A model generated the notes under the pieces. The model saw only the letters and a list, made by a program, of their open reading frames with translations, was not told the origin of the DNA and did not search any database. Of a stretch of 64,000 nucleotides of DNA, positions 44,554 through 53,079 are shown in pieces. Made by a program: the position numbers and the translations under genes. Numbering within the stretch: position 1 is the stretch's first letter; each line of letters starts with the position of its first letter. Source of the DNA: Massilia norwichensis (GTDB taxonomy: Bacteria; Pseudomonadota; Gammaproteobacteria; Burkholderiales; Burkholderiaceae_D); contig NZ_JANUGX010000024.1 in NCBI RefSeq assembly GCF_024753245.1, positions 44,284 to 108,283 of the forward strand, in the 5' to 3' direction.

Positions 44554-46164
44554 TCAAGCCTTCTTCCAGGCTTTGACGCGCGCACTTTCGTTGCCCAGGC
44601 GGTCGATGCCGCTGACCACCACCAGGTCGGCCGCGCCCAGGGTCGCATCGTCGGTCACCAGGTATTCGCTCTGCCCGGCCGGCACCACCGCGAACTTCCA
44701 CTGTCCGCCGAAGCGCGACCACACCGCAAACATCGTGTGGACCTTGCCCGCTGCGAGCTTGAGGCGCACGGCGCTGCCCTTGCGGGTCGCCGCCACCGAG
44801 GGCGCTTCCGGCACCGCCTTGCCCAGCCAGGGCGTGGCCGGCACCAGCGCCGGCGTGGCGTAGGAGATGGTGCGCAGCTGGTCGGTGAGGCCCTTGCGGT
44901 TCTCCATCAGCGCCACCATGCTGAAGTGGACATGGCCGCCGGCGGTCGGACGCGAGCGCGTGACGGCGATCTGCTCGATGATTTCCTGCGGCGGGTAATC
45001 CTTGGCCGGCGCCGCGATGCCGACGCGGCTGGTGTACATGCCCGGCCAGATGTGGCGGCCGAGGGTGTTCTGGCCGATCCAGTAATCGAGCAGCACGTCA
45101 TAGGCCTGGCCCGGCTGCTTGATGGACCAGTACAGCTGCGGCGTGAAGTAATCGAGCCAGCCGTTCTGCAGCCAGGTCTCGGCATCCGCGTACAGCTTGT
45201 CGTACTGCGAGAAGCCGACGATGCCGGGCGGGCGGCGGTCCGGGCGGCCCAGGCCGAAGGGGCTGATGCCGAAGCGCACCCAGCTCTTCTCCTTGTGGAT
45301 GCCCTCGTACATGGCCTGGATCAGGTGGTTCACGTTCTGGCGGCGCCAGGACGCGCGGTCGAGTTTGCCGCCGGAGGCCAGGTAGCGCTGCCAGGCCGGC
45401 TGGTCCGGGAAGTCGAGTTCCGCCTTGGCCGCCTTGCCGTTCAGCGCAGTCTCGTTGCCGGCCGTCGAATTGGGCGCCTCGATTGGATAGGGATAGAAAT
45501 AGTCGTCGATGTGGACGCCGTCGATGTCATAGCGGCGCACCACATCCAGCACCACGTCCAGCGTCTGCTTGACGGCGGATTCCTCGCCCGGGTCCATCCA
45601 TTCGTACTTGCCGTAGGTTTTGACGGCGGCCGGGTTGGTGCGCGTGATGTGGTTCGGCGCCGCCGGCGATTTGGCGATGTTGTGGCGCGCACGGTAGGGA
45701 TTGAACCAGGCATGCAGTTCGAGCCCGCGCGCATGCGCCTGCGTGACCCAGAATTTCAACGGGTCATACCAGGGCTGGGGCGCCTGGCCCTGGCGCCCGG
45801 TCAGGTATTCCGACCATGGCTCGATCTGCGAAGGATAGATGGCATCGGCCGACGGACGCACCTGCAGCACGATGGCATTCAGGTTCATCGCCTTGGCGCG
45901 GTCGAGGATGGCGATGGCTTCCGCCTGCTGCTGGGCGGCGTTCAGGTTCTGCTTGCTGGGCCAGTCGATGTTGGCGACGGTCGAGACCCAGGCGGCGCGA
46001 AATTCGCGTGGCGCCGGTGGTGGGGTGTCGCCATTGCCGGCACCGGCGCTGGCGATCTTGCCGGCGCCCGGGGTCGTGGTACAGGCCGAGAACAGGCCGC
46101 TCATCGCCAGCGCACCGGCCATTCCCGCAAGCGCGAACGCGCGTCGTTTCCTATTAGCTTGCAC
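44554..46164 (-). CDS. DigH/YddW-like glycosyl hydrolase lipoprotein (GHL10, PF02638)
   Basis: A 536-residue family-10-like glycosyl hydrolase. Residues 1-28 are a lipoprotein signal (SGLFSAC, Cys28). The TIM-barrel domain follows: REFRAAWVSTVANIDWPSK, NAIVLQVRPSADAIYPS, GLELHAWFNPYRAR, and the acidic segment YDIDGVHIDDYFYPYP. E. coli DigH (YddW), an outer-membrane lipoprotein of this family, cuts peptide-free glycan strands. The C-terminal 90 residues form a fibronectin-like domain. It ends a minus-strand unit murQ-ampG-nagX-like-glycosidase, fitting cell-wall glycan breakdown. Confidence 0.88.
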   Translation of the reverse strand: MQANRKRRAFALAGMAGALAMSGLFSACTTTPGAGKIASAGAGNGDTPPPAPREFRAAWVSTVANIDWPSKQNLNAAQQQAEAIAILDRAKAMNLNAIVLQVRPSADAIYPSQIEPWSEYLTGRQGQAPQPWYDPLKFWVTQAHARGLELHAWFNPYRARHNIAKSPAAPNHITRTNPAAVKTYGKYEWMDPGEESAVKQTLDVVLDVVRRYDIDGVHIDDYFYPYPIEAPNSTAGNETALNGKAAKAELDFPDQPAWQRYLASGGKLDRASWRRQNVNHLIQAMYEGIHKEKSWVRFGISPFGLGRPDRRPPGIVGFSQYDKLYADAETWLQNGWLDYFTPQLYWSIKQPGQAYDVLLDYWIGQNTLGRHIWPGMYTSRVGIAAPAKDYPPQEIIEQIAVTRSRPTAGGHVHFSMVALMENRKGLTDQLRTISYATPALVPATPWLGKAVPEAPSVAATRKGSAVRLKLAAGKVHTMFAVWSRFGGQWKFAVVPAGQSEYLVTDDATLGAADLVVVSGIDRLGNESARVKAWKKA

Positions 46165-46182
46165 AACTACTCCGTATTCTTC

Positions 46183-47325
46183 TCAGACTTTGACGAACCA
46201 TTTTTTGCGCCACATGCCCCAGGCCACCGCAAACATGCAGAGGTTGAACAGCAGCGCGTACAGCAGCGAGGTATTCACCGGACCGATGGGCAGCGCGGCG
46301 ATCGGCGCATACAGCGCCTTGCCCAGCGAGCGCAGGCTGCCATCCGGCTGGGTGAATTTGATGAAGCCGAACATCTTGGCCAGGAAACCCGACAGCGCGA
46401 AGATGAACAGCGCGTTCATGCCGTAGATGACGAAGGGCCTGGTCCAGCGTGCTGCAGCCTCGCGCACGGCGGCGTAGGGATTGGCGTCCAGCAGCCAGTA
46501 AAAGCTCGAGAACACGATCAGCGCCCAGCCCGTCATCAGGAAGCAATAGGCCGGCGTCCACAAGCTCTTGTTTATTGGCATCAGAATGGTATCCAGGATC
46601 ACGCCGATCCAGCAACACAGCAGGCCAGCCAGCAGCATCCAGACGGTCTGTTCGGTGCGGTTCACATTGGCGGCCAGCCAGCGCCCGGCCAGCACGCCGA
46701 ACAGCTGGCTGCACAGGGCCGGCAGCGTCGACACCAGCCCTTCCGGGTCCCAGGTTTTACTTTGCACCCACAGGTGATTGCCCAGCAAGGCGTGGTCGAT
46801 CCAGGCGCCGAAATCCTGCCCGGGCTCGAGCACGCCGGCGCCGATGCCGGGTACCGGCACCAGCAGCATCAGCACGCTATAGAGACTCAGCAAGCCGGCG
46901 ATCACGGCCAGTTGCATGCGCCAGCCGCAGTAGACGACGATGGGCGCGGCCAGCAGCGTACACAGCGCGATCCGCTGCAGCACGCCGGGTATCCGCACCT
47001 TCTCCACATTAAAATAGGGCATGAAGTTGAGCAGGAAGCCGATCAGGAAGATCAGCGCGGCGCGCTTGGCCAGTTTCAGCAGCAGCTTCGGGCGGTCGGC
47101 GCCGGCGGCGGCCAGGCGGCCCAGCGACAGCGCCATCGCGACGCCGCCGATGAACAGGAAGAAGGGGAAGATGCAGTCGGTGAAGGTCCAGCCGTTCCAC
47201 TTCGCGTGCTCGAGCTGCGAATACAAATGGCCCCAGTCGCCGGGGTTATTCACCAGCACCATCGCGGCGATGGTGAAGCCGCGGAAGGCGTCCAGCGACA
47301 CCAGGCGGCTGCTTGCGTCGCGCAC
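46183..47325 (-). CDS. NagX/HGSNAT-like membrane acyltransferase (DUF5009)
   Basis: A 380-residue membrane protein with about ten helices. Family marks are RLVSLDAFRGFTIAAMVLVNNPG and WTFTDCIFPFFLFIGGVAMALS, which are shared with heparan-alpha-glucosaminide N-acetyltransferase and bacterial NagX of N-acetylglucosamine regulons. I start it at the GTG at 47325, five bases after the ampG-like stop and preceded by GAAG; the longer frame upstream lies inside the ampG-like gene and is not needed. The role is probably acetylation or transport linked to amino-sugar salvage; no experiment fixes the substrate for this group. Confidence 0.88.
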   Translation of the reverse strand: MRDASSRLVSLDAFRGFTIAAMVLVNNPGDWGHLYSQLEHAKWNGWTFTDCIFPFFLFIGGVAMALSLGRLAAAGADRPKLLLKLAKRAALIFLIGFLLNFMPYFNVEKVRIPGVLQRIALCTLLAAPIVVYCGWRMQLAVIAGLLSLYSVLMLLVPVPGIGAGVLEPGQDFGAWIDHALLGNHLWVQSKTWDPEGLVSTLPALCSQLFGVLAGRWLAANVNRTEQTVWMLLAGLLCCWIGVILDTILMPINKSLWTPAYCFLMTGWALIVFSSFYWLLDANPYAAVREAAARWTRPFVIYGMNALFIFALSGFLAKMFGFIKFTQPDGSLRSLGKALYAPIAALPIGPVNTSLLYALLFNLCMFAVAWGMWRKKWFVKV

Positions 47326-47330
47326 CTGCT

Positions 47331-48596
47331 TCACTTCTTGCCGAATTCCGGATCGATGCGCACCAGCGCCGCCATGACGAAGGCCGGGATCGTCGCCACG
47401 CACACCCAGACGAAGAAGTGCTGGTAGCCGATCATCTCCTGCAGTTTGCCGCTCCACATGCCCGGCACCATCATCCCCAGCGCCATCAGGCCGGTGCAGA
47501 TCGCGTAGTGCGCGGTTTTATATGGACCCTCGCAGACCATGATCATGTACAGCATCATCGCGGTGAAGCCGAAGCCGTAGCCGAACTGCTCGATCGCCAG
47601 GAAGGCGGAGATCACGGCGAAGTTCTGCGGCTGCGCGGAGGACAGGTAGACGAACACCAGGTCCGGCAGGTGCACCGCGAACACCATCAGCCACAGGCAG
47701 CGCTTCAGGCCCAGGCGCGAAATGAGCCAGCCGCCGAACAGGCCGCCGACGGTCAGCGCGATGATGCCGATGGTGCCGTAGGCGGTGCCGTATTGGGCGG
47801 TGGTGAGGCCGAGGCCCCCCTTGTCCAGCGGGTCCTTCAGGAAGGGCGCCACCAGTTTCAGGAGCTGCGCCTCGCCCAGGCGGAAGGTCAGAATGAAGCC
47901 GAGGATCAGCCAGATGTCGCGCTTGCCGAAGAAGCTGCCGAAGGTGGCGAGGAAGGCGCGCAGCGGATTCGTCCCCGGCGCCGCCGGCCGGTCGGCCTCG
48001 GGCCGCGGCAGCACCGCCTGGTGCCAGGCAAACAGCGCCAGGAACAGGCCGGCCAGCACGAAGAACACGATGGCCCAGGCCTGGTACACGTCGTTCAAGG
48101 TCACTGCCAGCGTGCCGGCCAGGATCACCAGCGGTCCCTGCCCCGCCAATGTGGCAAGCCGGTAAAACGTGGAGCGCACGCCGACGAAGGCCGCCTGCTG
48201 CTGCTGGCGCAGGCCGAGCATATAAAAGCCGTCGGCCGAGATGTCGTGGGTGGCCGAGGCGAAGGCCATCAGCCACATGACGGCCAGGCTGACCATGAAG
48301 AAGGCGGGCAAATGCAGTGTGGTGCCGACCGCGGCGAGGGCGGCGGCCATCGCCAGCTGCAGCGAGACGGTCCAGCCGCGCTTGGCGCCGAACATGTCGA
48401 CCAGCGGCGACCACAGCGGCTTGATCACCCAGGGCAGGTAGAGCAGGCTGGTGTAAAACGCGATGTCGGTGTTGGAGATCCCCATGTCCTTGTACATGAC
48501 GACCGACAGGTAGTTGGCGACGATGTAGGGAATCGCCTGGCCGAAGTACAGAGAAGGTACCCACAGCCACGGGCTCTTTGCTTGCGATGTCTGCAT
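47331..48596 (-). CDS. ampG: AmpG-like muropeptide permease (MFS)
   Basis: A 421-residue major facilitator with about 12 transmembrane helices. The N-terminus SLYFGQAIPYIVANYLSVVMYKDMG and the segments LPWVIKPLWSPLVD and SATHDISADGFYML are typical of AmpG and its close relatives, which import GlcNAc-anhydroMurNAc muropeptides. I start at 48596, where AAAGAG stands upstream; the longer frame reaches into murQ. It lies 55 bases after murQ and 5 bases before the NagX-like gene. The gene symbol is by similarity and place; exact cargo is not proved. Confidence 0.88.
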   Translation of the reverse strand: MQTSQAKSPWLWVPSLYFGQAIPYIVANYLSVVMYKDMGISNTDIAFYTSLLYLPWVIKPLWSPLVDMFGAKRGWTVSLQLAMAAALAAVGTTLHLPAFFMVSLAVMWLMAFASATHDISADGFYMLGLRQQQQAAFVGVRSTFYRLATLAGQGPLVILAGTLAVTLNDVYQAWAIVFFVLAGLFLALFAWHQAVLPRPEADRPAAPGTNPLRAFLATFGSFFGKRDIWLILGFILTFRLGEAQLLKLVAPFLKDPLDKGGLGLTTAQYGTAYGTIGIIALTVGGLFGGWLISRLGLKRCLWLMVFAVHLPDLVFVYLSSAQPQNFAVISAFLAIEQFGYGFGFTAMMLYMIMVCEGPYKTAHYAICTGLMALGMMVPGMWSGKLQEMIGYQHFFVWVCVATIPAFVMAALVRIDPEFGKK

Positions 48597-48651
48597 AACT
48601 CTTTCGTGATCCCGGGCCGCGGCGCGCTGCCGCCTGGTCAGCTGAACTGAG

Positions 48652-49533
48652 TCAGCTGGCGAGGGCTTCGCGCACGCTGCCGTTCGCGCTGTCCAATAAA
48701 GCGCGCGCCTGCTCGACCTGGATTTTCTTGGACAAGGCCACGATCGCAACCTTGACGTGGAAGCCGCACTGCTCCAGCACCTGACGCGCCGATTCGTCGT
48801 CGGCGCCCGTCGCAAAGGTGGTCAGGCGGATCGCCCGGCGCACCAGCTTGGCGTTGGTTGCCTTCAAGTCTACCATCAGGTTGCCATAAACCTTGTTCAA
48901 ACGCACCATCAGGGCGCTCGAAAAACTGTTCAGCGCGATCTTCTGCGAAGTGCCGGCCTTCAGGCGGGTGCTGCCCGAGATGGCTTCCGGACCGGTATCC
49001 AGGGTGACGCCGATTTCCGCCTCGTTCGCGACCGGCGCGTCCGGGTTGTTGGCGAAACCGACCGTCAGCGCACCGGCGGCGCGGGCGGCGCGCAGGGCGC
49101 CCAGCACGTAAGGGGTACCGCCCGATGCGGCGATGCACAGCACCACGTCGTCCCTGGTGACGTTCACGCTCTGCAGGTCGGCCGCGCCCTGTTCGAGGTC
49201 GTCCTCGGCGCCCTCGACGGCGACAAACATCGCATCGCTGCCGCCGGCCAGCAGCGCCACCGCGCGTCCATGCGGCCAGGAGAAAGTGGGGTAGAGTTCG
49301 ACGCTGTCCAGCACGCCCAGGCGGCCAGAGGTGCCGGCACCGACATAGATCAGGCGTCCGCCCGCTTCCATGCGCGGCAGCGCGGCCGTCACGGCGGCGG
49401 CGATGCGCGGTGCGGCGGCGCGGACGGCCTCGACGGCCTTGAACTGGTCGTCGACCAGCACATTCACCAGCTCGGTGGTGGGATATTGGTCCAGGGAAGC
49501 GTGTTGTGCGGCGGGGGTTTCGGTGTTCAGCAT
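48652..49533 (-). CDS. murQ: N-acetylmuramic acid 6-phosphate etherase
   Basis: A 293-residue MurQ, which splits MurNAc-6-phosphate into GlcNAc-6-phosphate and D-lactate in the cytoplasm. The SIS-domain marks are clear: GGRLIYVGAGTSGRLGVLD, GGSDAMFVAVEGAEDDLEQG (catalytic Glu in GAED), CIAASGGTPYVLGAL and ISGSTRLKAGTSQKIALN. The start is the ATG at 49533, giving the usual N-terminus (LNTETP). It is the first gene of a minus-strand unit with the AmpG-like, NagX-like and DigH-like genes, and is divergent from a serine hydrolase gene. Confidence 0.96.
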   Translation of the reverse strand: MLNTETPAAQHASLDQYPTTELVNVLVDDQFKAVEAVRAAAPRIAAAVTAALPRMEAGGRLIYVGAGTSGRLGVLDSVELYPTFSWPHGRAVALLAGGSDAMFVAVEGAEDDLEQGAADLQSVNVTRDDVVLCIAASGGTPYVLGALRAARAAGALTVGFANNPDAPVANEAEIGVTLDTGPEAISGSTRLKAGTSQKIALNSFSSALMVRLNKVYGNLMVDLKATNAKLVRRAIRLTTFATGADDESARQVLEQCGFHVKVAIVALSKKIQVEQARALLDSANGSVREALAS

Positions 49534-49682
49534 AGTAAAACCAGTGTAATACCAATCACAACAGCCTGCCATGAAAGGATCGGGCGTTATCATTCCGAAA
49601 AGTTATGCACAGCTGCGGCCTATTCATTGGCAGGGTGTACGCCGACTCCGTATGCTGGAAACGATCAAAACGAGGAGACCGC

Positions 49683-51062
49683 ATGCAGCAGGGCAGACGC
49701 AAGGTGTTGGGAATGGCTTTATTGGGCATGCTCGATCCGCTGATGGCGGCCACGCCCTGCCCCGCCGGCGCAGCGGTTGCCGCGATGCCGGCCGCGCTGA
49801 AGCGGACACTCGACCGCGAACTGGCGGCGATCGTCGCCAACCCGGCCTGCGAGCTGGCCAGCCTGTCGGTGCTGGCGATCCGCGACGGCCGCATCGCCTA
49901 CGAGGCGCAGTTCGGCCGCCGCTCCATTGGCGTGAATGGCCTGTCCGACAAGCCGGTCGATGCGCACACCCTGTTCCGCATCGCCTCGATCTCGAAGATG
50001 ATGACCACCCTCGGCCTGATGCGCCTGGTCGAGGAAGGTAAAGTCAACCTGGACGCCGACGTCTCCGGCTACCTGGGTTTCAGCCTGCGCAATCCGCACT
50101 TCCCGGACCAGCCCATCCTGCTGCGCCACCTGCTGACGCATACGTCTTCCCTGCGCGACGAAGCCGGCTATTCCTGGGGTGCCGATACGGCCTTGAAGGA
50201 CGTGCTGGTCCCGGGCAGCCGCCTGTACGGCGAAGGCAAGATGTGGGCGGCGAACGCCGGGCCGAGCGCTTATTTCACGTATTGCAACCTCGGCTGGGGC
50301 GTGATCGGCACGCTGATGGAAAAGGTGAGCGGCGAACGCTTCGACCGCCTGATGCGGCGCCTGCTAATCGAGCCGCTGGGCCTGCACGCCGGCTACAACC
50401 CGTCGGAACTGCCGGCAAGCGACATCGCCAACATCGCCACGCTGTACCGCAAGCGCACCGTCGACACCGAAGTCTGGGATGCGAACGGCCCTTGGATCGC
50501 GCAGGCCGACGACTACAGCAGCAAGCCGCCAGCGCCGCCGCCGGGCATCGAGCGCTACGTGGTCGGCGCGAATGCGACGCCGTTCAGCCCGACCGGCGGC
50601 CTGCGCATCTCCGCGCGCGACATGGGCTCCGTGATGCGGATGCTGATGAACGGCGGCGTGCACGACTGCCGACGCATCCTGCAGCAGGCGACGCTGGACC
50701 GGATGTTCGCGCGCCAGTGGACCTATCAGGAAGCAATGAGCGGCAAAGGCGCCAACGGCGACAGCCTCGACGGCTTATTTAATTGCTGGGGCCTGGGCAA
50801 CGAGCAGTTCCCGGACGATCCGGCGAAGCGCACCCGCCTGGTCGAGGGCGGCGGCTTCGCGGCGGTCGGCCACCTGGGCGACGCCTACGGTTTGATGTCG
50901 GTGTTCGCTGCGGATCTAAAGAAGCGCAACGGCATGATCGCGCTGGTGGGCGGCACCTCGACCGATCCGCTGGCCTACAAGGGCGCATATTCGTCGCTGG
51001 CCCGTTTCCAGGAACAGATCCTCACCGCGATGCACCGGGGCGCCATCCTGGTGCGTGCATGA
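49683..51062 (+). CDS. Serine hydrolase of the beta-lactamase / EstB family
   Basis: A 459-residue class C beta-lactamase-like serine hydrolase. An N-terminal export signal (RRKVLGMALLGMLDPLMAA) with possible twin arginines precedes the domain. The SxxK motif is RIASISKMMT, and the tyrosine motif is TYCNLGWG. The C-terminal lid includes FAAVGHLGDAYGLMSVF. Such proteins may be D,D-peptidases, D-aminopeptidases or esterases. A GAGGAG site stands 7 bases upstream of the ATG. Divergent from murQ and upstream of dadA, so a murein role is likely. Confidence 0.87.
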   Translation: MQQGRRKVLGMALLGMLDPLMAATPCPAGAAVAAMPAALKRTLDRELAAIVANPACELASLSVLAIRDGRIAYEAQFGRRSIGVNGLSDKPVDAHTLFRIASISKMMTTLGLMRLVEEGKVNLDADVSGYLGFSLRNPHFPDQPILLRHLLTHTSSLRDEAGYSWGADTALKDVLVPGSRLYGEGKMWAANAGPSAYFTYCNLGWGVIGTLMEKVSGERFDRLMRRLLIEPLGLHAGYNPSELPASDIANIATLYRKRTVDTEVWDANGPWIAQADDYSSKPPAPPPGIERYVVGANATPFSPTGGLRISARDMGSVMRMLMNGGVHDCRRILQQATLDRMFARQWTYQEAMSGKGANGDSLDGLFNCWGLGNEQFPDDPAKRTRLVEGGGFAAVGHLGDAYGLMSVFAADLKKRNGMIALVGGTSTDPLAYKGAYSSLARFQEQILTAMHRGAILVRA

Positions 51063-51157
51063 CTGGCGGTTATGCCTTCCTGCGCTACATTCATTAGCGA
51101 AAGCCGGGGGCAGCCCCTAAGCTCCTGCCTATTGTCGAATAAAAATAGTGTGCGCAG

Positions 51158-52399
51158 ATGCAAGAAATCATCGTGATCGGCGGAGGTGTCGTCGGCCTGA
51201 CCTCGGCCTGGTGGCTGCTCGAGGCAGGCCACAAGGTCACGCTGCTCGAACGTGCACCACAAGTGGGCACCGGCACCAGTTTCAGCAATGGCGGGCAGCT
51301 GAGCTACCGTTATGTGTCGCCGCTGGCCGACGTCGGCGTGCCCTTCAAAGCCCTGCAATGGATGTTCCAGGAATACGGTCCGCTGCGCTTCAAACCCCAG
51401 CTCGACCTGCACCAATGGACCTGGCTCGCCGCCTTCCTGGCCAATTGCCGCGCCGACGCCAACCGCAAGACCACGAACAAGCTGCTGCAGCTGGGCGAGC
51501 TGTCGCGCCGCGCGATGGTGCAGCTCGACACCGTGGTGCCGCCCGCCTCTTTCGAATGGCGCGACGCCGGCAAGCTGGTGGTCTACCGCACCCGTAAGGC
51601 CTTCGAGGCCGCCACCGCCAAATCCGATTCGTCCAGCACGGCCCAGGTCTGGAGCGCGGCCGACTGCGTGGCCCACGAGCCGGCGCTGGCGGCGGTCGAG
51701 GACAAGCTGGAAGGCGGCATCTACAACGGCGGCGAAGCCGTGGCCGACTGCTACGCCTTCTGCGTGACGCTGGCCGAACGCATCGCCTCGCATCCGCGCT
51801 TTGCGGGTTTCCTGCATGCCGACGCGCTGAAATTCGTCACCGCCGGCGATAAAGTCACCGGCCTGCAGACCAGCACCGGCCTGGCGAAAGCCGACGCCTA
51901 CGTGCTGGCGGCCGGCATGCAGAGCCGCACGCTGGCGAAGAGCGCCGGCATCTCGCTGCCGATCTATCCGCTGAAAGGTTATAGTCTGACAGCGCCGATC
52001 CGCCCGCAGGACGTGGCGCCGGAAATCAGCGTCACCGACTTTGAACGCAAGGTGCTGTATGCGCGCATCGGCGGCAACCTGCGGGTGGCGGCCATGGTCG
52101 ACATGATGGGCGAAGACCTGCGCCTGGACGCGCGCCGCCTGGACAGCCTCACGCGCCAGGTGCGCGAGACCATGCCGCAGGCGGCCGACTACAACAACAT
52201 CACCCCCTGGGCCGGCCTGCGCCCCGCCACCCCGAACAGCGCCCCGATCGTCGGTCCCTCGCCCTATACGAACCTGTGGCTGAACATCGGCCACGGCCCG
52301 CTCGGCTTCACCTTCGCCTGCGGCACCGCCAGCGTGCTGACCGACCTGGTACAGGGCAAAGCCCCACCGTTCACGCTCGAAGGCCTCACCCTGCGCTAA
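51158..52399 (+). CDS. dadA: D-amino-acid dehydrogenase
   Basis: A 413-residue FAD-dependent D-amino-acid dehydrogenase of the DadA family, which oxidises D-alanine to pyruvate and ammonia and passes electrons to the respiratory chain at the inner membrane. The FAD motif is IVIGGGVVGLTSAWWLLEAGH; GTSFSNGGQLSYRYVSPLA and the C-terminal TPWAGLRPATPNSAPIVG and IGHGPLGFTFACGTA are diagnostic. No alanine racemase gene is nearby. The D-alanine could come from the neighbouring dipeptidase and carboxypeptidases. Confidence 0.94.
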   Translation: MQEIIVIGGGVVGLTSAWWLLEAGHKVTLLERAPQVGTGTSFSNGGQLSYRYVSPLADVGVPFKALQWMFQEYGPLRFKPQLDLHQWTWLAAFLANCRADANRKTTNKLLQLGELSRRAMVQLDTVVPPASFEWRDAGKLVVYRTRKAFEAATAKSDSSSTAQVWSAADCVAHEPALAAVEDKLEGGIYNGGEAVADCYAFCVTLAERIASHPRFAGFLHADALKFVTAGDKVTGLQTSTGLAKADAYVLAAGMQSRTLAKSAGISLPIYPLKGYSLTAPIRPQDVAPEISVTDFERKVLYARIGGNLRVAAMVDMMGEDLRLDARRLDSLTRQVRETMPQAADYNNITPWAGLRPATPNSAPIVGPSPYTNLWLNIGHGPLGFTFACGTASVLTDLVQGKAPPFTLEGLTLR

Positions 52400-52406
52400 A
52401 TCAAAC

Positions 52407-52458
52407 CGGGGTCAGACCCCGATTTTGGGCAATTTCCTAAAATCGGTGTCTGACCCCG
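52407..52458. repeat. GGGGTCAGACCCC-family inverted repeat
   Basis: Two 20-base arms (52407-52426 and 52439-52458) are inverted copies with one mismatch around a 12-base loop. The left arm holds its own perfect palindrome GGGGTCAGACCCC. It begins 7 bases after the dadA stop, so it might also end its transcription, though on the plus strand the T-run further on is offset (TTTTT at about 52470-52475). I take it as a REP-type element with possible terminator function. Confidence 0.75.
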
Positions 52459-52609
52459 CGTTTTGGAAATTTTTTCGCGTTCGTTAAATTTATTTTCGGC
52501 AAAAGATGGCCGAAGATGCGGCAACTGCGCGTAACGTGCTTTCTTCTTGGAAATTCCGAACAGGCACGCCCCCTCACCTGCGCTCCTGAAATGGCGGATA
52601 ATTGCCGCC

Positions 52610-53062
52610 ATGTCTACCCCGTCCAAACCCGGCTGCCCCTGCGGCAGCAATCTGCCCATCCTGCGCTGCTGCGGCCCCTACATCGCCGGCGCCGAGCTGC
52701 CGCCCACGGCCGAGGCGCTGATGCGTTCGCGCTACACCGCCTATGTGATGGGAGACGAAGCCTACCTGCGCGCCACCTGGCATCCCAGCACCCGCCCGGA
52801 AGAGCCGATCATCGACAAAAATGAAAAGATTCAATGGCTCGGACTTGAGATAAAATCTGCTTTACGTTTACGTCAACGTAAAGCAGATCTGCCGGAACAG
52901 ATAGACCAGGACACCGTCGAATTCGTCGCCCGCTTCAGGGTCCAGGGCCGCGGCCAGCGGCTGCACGAGATCAGCAACTTCGTGCGCGAACCTGAAACGC
53001 CGGGCGGGGTCCCGCGCTGGTTCTATGTGGACGGCAGCTTCCCCGAGCAAGGAACCAAATAG
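52610..53062 (+). CDS. YchJ-family protein with SEC-C-like zinc motif
   Basis: A 150-residue YchJ-family protein. Zinc-binding cysteines lie in the N-terminal GCPCGSNLPILRCCGPY; the domain continues with LMRSRYTAYVMGDEAYLRATWHPSTRP and the C-terminal VEFVARFRVQGRGQRLHEIS. The function of the family is unknown. Residues 84-93, LRLRQRK and neighbours, are encoded by a 34-base perfect inverted repeat that matches the LiuR box, in the loop between two conserved strands. It ends 17 bases before liuB. Confidence 0.88.
   Translation: MSTPSKPGCPCGSNLPILRCCGPYIAGAELPPTAEALMRSRYTAYVMGDEAYLRATWHPSTRPEEPIIDKNEKIQWLGLEIKSALRLRQRKADLPEQIDQDTVEFVARFRVQGRGQRLHEISNFVREPETPGGVPRWFYVDGSFPEQGTK
52855..52888. 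promoter_or_regulatory. LiuR operator inside the ychJ-like gene, ahead of liuB
   Basis: Two perfect 14-base arms, ATCTGCTTTACGTT and AACGTAAAGCAGAT, flank a TACGTC centre. The inner ACGTTTACGTCAACGT equals the core of the LiuR boxes upstream of liuR and liuA. It lies about 190 bases before the liuB start but inside the ychJ-like reading frame. The symmetric extension by ATCTGC is unique to this copy. No good -10 sequence was found immediately after it. Confidence 0.75.
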
Positions 53063-53079
53063 AATACGCAGGAGACGCG

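Noticed and set aside
52855..52888. Reading the inverted repeat in the ychJ-like gene as a terminator
   Set aside because: It is inside the coding sequence, has no T-run, and matches the boxes before liuR and liuA.
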